The notes under the pieces: generated by a model
What the model was told of the DNA's origin: nothing
Databases searched by the model: none
Seen by the model: only the letters and a program-made list of their open reading frames with translations
In this document: piece after piece, positions 1 to 4,709 of the stretch
Position numbering within the stretch: position 1 is the first letter of the stretch
Layout of the letters: the number at the start of each line of letters is the position of its first letter
Assembly: GCA_041554435.1 (NCBI GenBank)
Contig: JBFFLX010000131.1
Location: 1 to 9,856, forward strand
Source of the DNA: BM524 sp041554435
Lineage (GTDB): Bacteria > Bacteroidota > Bacteroidia > Bacteroidales > F082
DNA length: 9,856 nt
Direction: 5' to 3'
Translations under genes and position numbers: made by a program

Positions 1-1
1 A

Positions 2-187
2 GGCATAGTAAAAATGCGAAAATCACGCATCATTATGAAAGACGGTGAGCAGATTTCTCAATTGGCAGATACAATAAAATCGAATGATAACAATCTTAAA
101 GTAAAATTGATAATTAGTGGTCCAATTTGCAGTAAGACAGTTAAATACTTAAAGGAAAATAAATTGGAAATAATATCTGTTTCCTAA
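2..187 (+). CDS. Unidentified protein, C-terminal fragment (5' end outside window)
   Basis: An open frame runs from base 2 to a TAA at 185-187, giving 61 residues with no stop and no clear start, so it is read as the end of a gene entering from the left. The fragment begins GIVKMRKSRIIMKDG and ends in a beta-alpha-beta-like pattern: a hydrophobic strand (KVKLIISG), one cysteine after it (PICSKT), a lysine-rich helix (VKYLKENK) and a last strand (LEIISVS). That would suit the closing unit of an alpha/beta domain, but I do not recognise the family and assign no function. The stop lies 22 bp before the ywbE start on the same strand with no terminator between them, so co-transcription is likely. 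A shorter gene starting at the internal ATG at base 14 (57 aa) cannot be excluded. Confidence 0.6.
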   Translation, partial: GIVKMRKSRIIMKDGEQISQLADTIKSNDNNLKVKLIISGPICSKTVKYLKENKLEIISVS

Positions 188-209
188 CATATATCTCAAT
201 AGATTAATA

Positions 210-410
210 ATGAACGGTACAAAAAGAAATAATATAGAAATTGGTCAGTATGTTTCCATTGTTTTAAAAAAGGATCAACGCAGTGGTGAACTAACTGATG
301 GTTATGTAAAACGAATACTGACCAAAGCACCAACTCATCCACATGGTATAAAAGTTCTGCTTGAGGATGGACAGGTTGGTAGAGTTAAAGAAATTCTTGA
401 GGAAGATTGA
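210..410 (+). CDS. ywbE: YwbE family protein (DUF2196)
   Basis: This 66-residue protein matches the small conserved YwbE family (DUF2196) over its whole length. Family features visible are the MNGTKRNNIEIG start, the KKDQRSGELTDG block (residues 20-31), the PTHPHGIKV block (41-49) and LEDGQVGRV (51-59). The pattern of short beta strands rich in Gly, Val and basic residues is compatible with a small SH3/KOW-like barrel that might bind nucleic acid or protein; that is inference, as no function is established to my knowledge. It has no signal peptide, so it should be cytoplasmic. The ATG at 210 puts the family's N-terminal motif at residue 1. There is no Shine-Dalgarno site, as is usual in Bacteroidota. 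It follows the partial gene by 22 bp, and the strong hairpin at 520-550 ends the unit. Confidence 0.9.
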   Translation: MNGTKRNNIEIGQYVSIVLKKDQRSGELTDGYVKRILTKAPTHPHGIKVLLEDGQVGRVKEILEED

Positions 411-519
411 TTAGGTTTACAATTTAGGTAAAATTTAATATTAATCTGTTAGTCAGTAATATAAGCAATAGACAACTGTCCTATAATTAATATTATGTTA
501 AATAGCAATTGTCAAATAT

Positions 520-550
520 AAGGGGAGCGTAAATTCACACTCCCCTTTTT
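520..550 (+). terminator. Rho-independent terminator of the ywbE unit, shared with the converging TPR gene
   Basis: AAGGGGAG (520-527) pairs perfectly with CTCCCCTT (540-547) around a 12-base loop, and the plus strand continues into TTTTT and ATTT, a good U tract for transcripts arriving from ywbE. Read on the minus strand, the same stem is followed only by ATATTTG, so it is a weaker terminator for the TPR gene, which ends at 567. The rest of 411-566 is AT-rich and shows nothing else I can name. Confidence 0.85.
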
Positions 551-566
551 ATTTCTTACTGAAAAA

Positions 567-1697
567 CTATTTATTATTTAGTTCTTCTAGTTTATCATTC
601 ATTTTTAATCTGATGTAAGCTTCTTTAAGTGCATTACGAGTAAATTCATCCTCTGAATTTAGTTCCAACGACTTTTCCAGGAATGGTAATGCTTTTTTAA
701 GATTAGCATCTGCTTCTGAATTAAGTGCGTCATACTCCTTTACTTTATCTAAAGGCAGGTCGTTTGCTTTTGCTTGAAGTTCAGCTGCCTTATTAACATA
801 AATTGCACCTATATTGTAAAATGCTTCAAAGAAATCAGGTCTTACTTCACCGGCTTTCATATAATATTTTTCTGCATTTTCATAATCCTTTTGGTCATCA
901 TAAGTTTTTCCTAAAAGGAAATAGAGATTTGAATTTTCAGGATCTTTCTCAATGGCAGCAAGCAAGCTTTTTTGCAATTTTTCGGTCTCCCCTTTTTCAA
1001 GGTATGTTTGAGCTTCTTCCAATAACAGACTTAATTCGTTAGGGAATTTTTCGCGTCCAGCAGACAAAATATCCATAGCACGAGCGGTATCTCCCAACTG
1101 CTTTGCTGAGCGATTGTAGAACATATAAACCCTTGGGTCAGCAAAATCTGCATCTATACATTTTTGCAGGTATTCTGCAGCAATTTCAGGACTATCCGAC
1201 ATCACTCCTGCCATACCAATGTTGAAAGCAGCAATAGTATCAAATTTTCCATTCGACTGAGCAATGCTAAAGGCATATTTAAAATCTTGAATAGCATCTC
1301 CATAATTACCATCCTGGAATTTTGTGCCACCTTGTAAATAAAAAACATTTACTAAATTGTTCAAATTCAACTCAATGTCTTTGGTAAGTTTACCTTTTTC
1401 ATCAAATTCTTTTGCCTTTTGGAATGATTTGTATGCCTCAATAGCAGCATTTTTGTCCAATGCCTGATAAGTAGGTAAAGGGCTTTGGGAGATATTGTAA
1501 TATATCATTCCTCTGTAAAGCCAAGTTTTGGCATCATTCATCGTTTTTTCGTGCTTAACAGCCTTGTCGATTGATTCTTTTGCCTTATCAAGTTTTCCAT
1601 CTCTATTGTAATTATAGGCTGATGTTCTTTCAAAGTTTTGAGCAAAACCAATACTTAACATCATGCTAAGGCCTAATAATAATGCTATTTTTTTCAT
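567..1697 (-). CDS. Exported tetratricopeptide-repeat (TPR) protein
   Basis: The 376-residue product starts with a clear Sec signal peptide: MKK, a hydrophobic core (IALLLGLSMMLSIG) and a likely cut after FA at residue 19, leaving Gln20. There is no lipobox cysteine, so it is probably a soluble periplasmic protein. The rest is almost all helical, with TPR-like helix pairs at about 24-57, 119-152, 156-187, 188-221, 222-255, 256-289 and 290-348. The clearest unit is 256-289, with LYFLLGKTYDDQKDYENAEK and then YYMKAGEVRPD. The last unit carries an inserted lysine- and alanine-rich stretch at about 303-330. TPRs act as protein-binding scaffolds, and no enzymatic domain is seen. It lies 160 bp downstream of gyrA on the same strand, with a promoter match of its own. 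From memory, similar TPR genes occur next to gyrA in other Bacteroidota. The partner and role are unknown. Confidence 0.9.
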   Translation of the reverse strand: MKKIALLLGLSMMLSIGFAQNFERTSAYNYNRDGKLDKAKESIDKAVKHEKTMNDAKTWLYRGMIYYNISQSPLPTYQALDKNAAIEAYKSFQKAKEFDEKGKLTKDIELNLNNLVNVFYLQGGTKFQDGNYGDAIQDFKYAFSIAQSNGKFDTIAAFNIGMAGVMSDSPEIAAEYLQKCIDADFADPRVYMFYNRSAKQLGDTARAMDILSAGREKFPNELSLLLEEAQTYLEKGETEKLQKSLLAAIEKDPENSNLYFLLGKTYDDQKDYENAEKYYMKAGEVRPDFFEAFYNIGAIYVNKAAELQAKANDLPLDKVKEYDALNSEADANLKKALPFLEKSLELNSEDEFTRNALKEAYIRLKMNDKLEELNNK

Positions 1698-1791
1698 GTA
1701 TCTTAATTTTTATTATTAATGGATAAAGCCTTACCTAATTTTAACTTTTCCATCTAACCAATTGATTCTTATAATGATTTAAATTATTGCA

Positions 1792-1821
1792 AATATATTT
1801 AATATCGTAATGCTTCAAATA
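1792..1821 (-). promoter_or_regulatory. Bacteroidota-type promoter for the TPR gene
   Basis: On the minus strand, TTTG (1821-1818) is followed after 18 bases by TATATTTG (1799-1792). This fits the Bacteroidota sigma consensus of TTG or TTTG near -33 and TAnnTTTG near -7, with 17-23 bases between. Transcription would begin near 1786, giving a leader of about 90 nt. It is the best two-box match in the window. The same gap holds no obvious terminator for gyrA, so read-through from gyrA may add to expression. Confidence 0.6.
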
Positions 1822-1857
1822 TCATACCCTAATTTAGAAGAAATACAATTACCAAAA

Positions 1858-4452
1858 CTATTCGGTAGTATTTTCATCATTTTCTTCCTCTGGCTTTTCT
1901 TCCTCCGAAGATGTATTATCATCATTAACAGCATCTTGTGCTAACTCTTCAGCATTAGCTGCTTCTAAATCATCAATTTCGGCAAGAGCCTCATTATCCT
2001 CAGCAGTTATTTCAACTTTTGCTACTGCGGCAATTTCATCGTCTTCACCAAGTTTAATTAGTCTTACTCCCTGAGTAGCTCTACCCATTACTCTCATGTC
2101 TTCAACAGCCATTCTGATAATAATACCGGATGTGTTGATAATCATAAGGTTATCTAACTCAGTTACATCTTTAATTGCAATTAAATAACCTGTTTTTTCG
2201 GTAATATTCAGAGTCTTAACACCCTTACCACCTCTGTTGGTGATACGGTAATCGTCTATATTAGAGCGTTTTCCATATCCTTTTTGGGAAACAACTAATA
2301 CATCATGATCTAAATCTTCAAGACAAATCATTCCGATTACTTCATCTTTTTCATTTTCCAGCCTCACTCCTTTTACACCTGCAGCATTTCTTCCCATAGG
2401 ACGAACAGTAGATTCGTTGAAACGAATAGCACGGCCTGATTTTTTAGCCAGAACTATCTCACTTGTTCCACTTGTAAGTTTTGCTTGTAGCAACTCATCA
2501 CCGTCTTTAATGGTAATTGCATTAATACCATTCTGGCGCGGACGTGAATAAGCTTCTAAAGAGGTCTTTTTAATAATGCCCTTCTTGGTAGCAAGAATAA
2601 TAAAATTGTTATTTATATAATCTTCGTCCTTGAGGTTTTTAACATTTATAAAAGCTTTAACCACATCATCCTGACCAATGTTAAGCAGATTTTGAATTGC
2701 TCTTCCTTTGGATGTTTTTGAACCTTCCGGTATTTCAAACACTCTAAGCCAGAACACTTTACCTTTTTCGGTAAACAATAGTAAGTAATTATGATTAGTG
2801 GCAACAAATAAATGTTCAAGGAAATCTTCATTACGAGTAGTACTTCCTCTGGAGCCACGTCCTCCCCTATTTTGTATTCGGTATTCGGTTAATGCTGTTC
2901 TTTTAATATAACCCATATTCGAAATGGTAATAACCACTTTCTCATCAGGAATTACATCTTCAAGACTAATATCTTCTGCGGTATAAACGATTTTGCTTCT
3001 GCGCTCATCACCGTATTTTTCCTTAATTAATGCAAGTTCATCTTTAATTAGATTCATTCTTACCTCTTTACTTGCAAGAATTTCATTATACCAGGTAATT
3101 AATTTTTGAAGTTCATCATAATCCACCTTAATTTTGCCGCGTTCCAGGCCTGTAAGTTTCTGAAGGCGCATGTCAAGAATTGCCCTGGACTGGATTTCAC
3201 TAAGTTTAAATCTCTCCATTAGGCCATTTCTTGCTTCCTCAGGAGTTTTGGATGCCCTGATTAGTTTTATTACCTCATCAAGATTGTCGAGTGCTATTAA
3301 TAATCCTTCCAGTACATGCGCTTTCTTTATTGCCTCTCTTAAATCATATTCTGTTCTGCGAACAACAACCTCGTGGCGGTGTTCAACAAAATAGTGAATC
3401 ATCTCTTTAAGGTTAAGCGTTTTCGGGCGGCCATGAACAAGGGCAACATTATTAACGCTAAAGGAACTTTGTAAGGCAGTCATTTGATATAACTTGTTCA
3501 TAACAATGCTTGGAATCGCATCTTTTTTCAAGTCATATACTATTCTCATTCCGTTTCTGTCCGACTCATCGTTAATGTCGGCAATTCCGTCAAGTTTTTT
3601 ATCGTTAACGAGATCGGCTGTTTTTCTGATCATCTCAGCCTTATTAACCTGATAAGGAATGGAATTTGCAATTATTCTTTCTCTACCGTTATTTCCTTCT
3701 TCTATTGTTAATTCTCCCCTCATCATCACTCGGCCTCTTCCGGTTTCAAAGGCGTTTATAACTCCTTCATAACCATATATTATTCCTCCTGTAGGAAAGT
3801 CGGGGGCTTCAACTATTCTTCCCAAATCGGTAACACTTATTTCAGAGTCGTCGATATATGCAATAGTAGCATCAATAACCTGTGAGAGGTTATGAGGAGG
3901 CATATTTGTGGCCATACCAACTGCAATACCCGAAGCTCCATTAATAAGTAAGTTGGGGATTTGAGTTGGTAATACAACGGGCTCTTTCAAGGTATCATCG
4001 AAGTTAAACTGGTGATCAACAGTTTCTTTGTCAATGTCCACCAGCATTTCCTCTGCAATTTTCCTAAGACGTGCCTCAGTATAACGCATTGCGGCTGCAT
4101 TGTCACCATCAATCGATCCGAAGTTACCCTGACCTTCTACCAAAGGATATCGTAACGACCACTCCTGTGCCATACGCACCATAGAGTCGTAAACGGAAGT
4201 ATCTCCGTGAGGGTGATACTTACCCAGCACCTCTCCTACTATTCTGGCTGATTTTTTATATGATCGGTTAGAAAAAACACCAAGTTCATGCATTCCAAAA
4301 AGTACACGGCGATGAACAGGCTTTAATCCATCTCTTACATCAGGAAGCGCCCTGGATACTATTACCGACATCGAATAATCGATATAGGCCGCCTTCATCT
4401 GATTCTCAATATTAACCTTTATTATTCTTTCACCTTCAAAAACATTCTCCAT
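1858..4452 (-). CDS. gyrA: DNA gyrase subunit A
   Basis: GyrA is the breakage-reunion subunit of the A2B2 gyrase that introduces negative supercoils using ATP bound by GyrB. The 864-residue protein is full length. The catalytic tyrosine is Tyr124 in AAMRYTEARL, preceded by Arg123, and the intercalating isoleucine is Ile176 in GASGIAVGM. The quinolone-determining region has Thr85 and Asp89 at the places of E. coli Ser83 and Asp87. A coiled-coil segment spans about 360-490. The C-terminal DNA-wrapping domain (about 500-812) shows six blade-like repeats, with the GyrA box as QNRGGRG at 527-533, which marks gyrase rather than topoisomerase IV ParC. A related NRGGKG sits in blade five (739-744). 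The end, 816-864, is a highly acidic tail. The ATG at 4450-4452 gives the normal N-terminus. The gene diverges from clpC and precedes the TPR gene; gyrB is not in the window. Confidence 0.98.
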   Translation of the reverse strand: MENVFEGERIIKVNIENQMKAAYIDYSMSVIVSRALPDVRDGLKPVHRRVLFGMHELGVFSNRSYKKSARIVGEVLGKYHPHGDTSVYDSMVRMAQEWSLRYPLVEGQGNFGSIDGDNAAAMRYTEARLRKIAEEMLVDIDKETVDHQFNFDDTLKEPVVLPTQIPNLLINGASGIAVGMATNMPPHNLSQVIDATIAYIDDSEISVTDLGRIVEAPDFPTGGIIYGYEGVINAFETGRGRVMMRGELTIEEGNNGRERIIANSIPYQVNKAEMIRKTADLVNDKKLDGIADINDESDRNGMRIVYDLKKDAIPSIVMNKLYQMTALQSSFSVNNVALVHGRPKTLNLKEMIHYFVEHRHEVVVRRTEYDLREAIKKAHVLEGLLIALDNLDEVIKLIRASKTPEEARNGLMERFKLSEIQSRAILDMRLQKLTGLERGKIKVDYDELQKLITWYNEILASKEVRMNLIKDELALIKEKYGDERRSKIVYTAEDISLEDVIPDEKVVITISNMGYIKRTALTEYRIQNRGGRGSRGSTTRNEDFLEHLFVATNHNYLLLFTEKGKVFWLRVFEIPEGSKTSKGRAIQNLLNIGQDDVVKAFINVKNLKDEDYINNNFIILATKKGIIKKTSLEAYSRPRQNGINAITIKDGDELLQAKLTSGTSEIVLAKKSGRAIRFNESTVRPMGRNAAGVKGVRLENEKDEVIGMICLEDLDHDVLVVSQKGYGKRSNIDDYRITNRGGKGVKTLNITEKTGYLIAIKDVTELDNLMIINTSGIIIRMAVEDMRVMGRATQGVRLIKLGEDDEIAAVAKVEITAEDNEALAEIDDLEAANAEELAQDAVNDDNTSSEEEKPEEENDENTTE

Positions 4453-4491
4453 AAAAAAATTGTATGATTTGTCTTTATATTATATAGGTGG

Positions 4492-4499
4492 CAAAAGTA
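4492..4499 (-). promoter_or_regulatory. Probable -7 element of the gyrA promoter
   Basis: The minus strand reads TACTTTTG, an exact TAnnTTTG match, 39 bases before the gyrA ATG, so the leader would be about 33 nt. No TTG lies at the preferred 17-23 base distance; the nearest (minus strand at 4514-4512) is only 12 bases away. The call therefore rests on the -7 box and its position. Confidence 0.5.
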
Positions 4500-4585
4500 A
4501 GAAATTTAGGGCAATAAAAGTAGATTTAATATCACCAATAAAGCTAATTATTTTAACAGTTAAATGTTAACAAATGTCCATGATA

Positions 4586-4603
4586 AAAAACTGCACAGTT
4601 TTT
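4586..4603. promoter_or_regulatory. Inverted repeat, possible operator in the gyrA/clpC region
   Basis: AAAAACTG (4586-4593) and CAGTTTTT (4596-4603) form a perfect 8-bp inverted repeat with a 2-bp centre (CA). It lies 8 bp upstream of the distal clpC -7 box, where a -33 element would be expected. It matches neither CIRCE (the HrcA operator) nor the CtsR heptad repeat as I know them. The centre is too short for an RNA hairpin loop without opening pairs, which favours a protein-binding site over a terminator. Chance in AT-rich DNA remains possible. Confidence 0.35.
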
Positions 4604-4611
4604 GTGATTAC

Positions 4612-4619
4612 TACTTTTG
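4612..4619 (+). promoter_or_regulatory. Distal clpC -7 element (candidate P1)
   Basis: TACTTTTG matches TAnnTTTG exactly and is identical to the gyrA -7 box on the other strand. Transcription from here would give a leader of about 85 nt before the clpC ATG at 4710. No TTG or TTTG lies 17-23 bases upstream (a TTTG at 4601-4604 is only 7 bases away), so use of this site would depend on a weak -33 or an activator. Confidence 0.35.
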
Positions 4620-4633
4620 TTATGCAAAAATTG

Positions 4634-4648
4634 TTATGAATATCATAA
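4634..4648. promoter_or_regulatory. Second inverted repeat upstream of clpC
   Basis: TTATGA (4634-4639) and TCATAA (4643-4648) are perfect 6-bp arms around ATA. The site lies between the two candidate clpC -7 boxes, just past the expected start from P1 and about 30 bp before the P2 -7 box. TTGTTATG also occurs twice in direct order here, at 4617-4624 and 4631-4638, 14 bp apart, and the second copy overlaps this repeat. An operator is plausible, but the arms are short and AT-rich. Confidence 0.3.
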
Positions 4649-4659
4649 AAAGTATCTAG

Positions 4660-4685
4660 TTGTACTTTACTATTGTGTAGTTTTG
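4660..4685 (+). promoter_or_regulatory. Proximal clpC promoter (candidate P2)
   Basis: TAGTTTTG at 4678-4685 is an exact TAnnTTTG match, 24 bases before the clpC ATG at 4710, giving a leader of about 18 nt. A TTG at 4660-4662 could be the -33 box, though its 15-base spacer is shorter than the usual 17-23. This is the better placed of the two clpC candidates. It also argues against translation starting from the TTG at 4617, which would lie upstream of this transcript. Confidence 0.5.
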
Positions 4686-4709
4686 CAACAAATAATTATA
4701 AATATTAAT

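Noticed and set aside
471..480. GACA-AC-TGTC inverted repeat after ywbE
   Set aside because: Four-base arms are too short to separate from chance, and the site lies between a stop codon and a terminator, where no operator is expected.
803..1042. Plus-strand open frame inside the TPR gene
   Set aside because: It lies wholly antisense to a well-supported gene, its product has no recognisable domain, and it has no promoter or start signal of its own.
1775..1790. Near-palindrome AATGATTTAAATTATT at the expected start of the TPR transcript
   Set aside because: It has a mismatch and consists almost only of A and T, so it is likely by chance in this AT-rich gap.
4586..4603. Reading the AAAAACTG-CA-CAGTTTTT repeat as a terminator
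   Set aside because: The 2-base centre cannot form a stable hairpin loop without losing pairs, and no transcript is known to end there because both flanking genes read outward.
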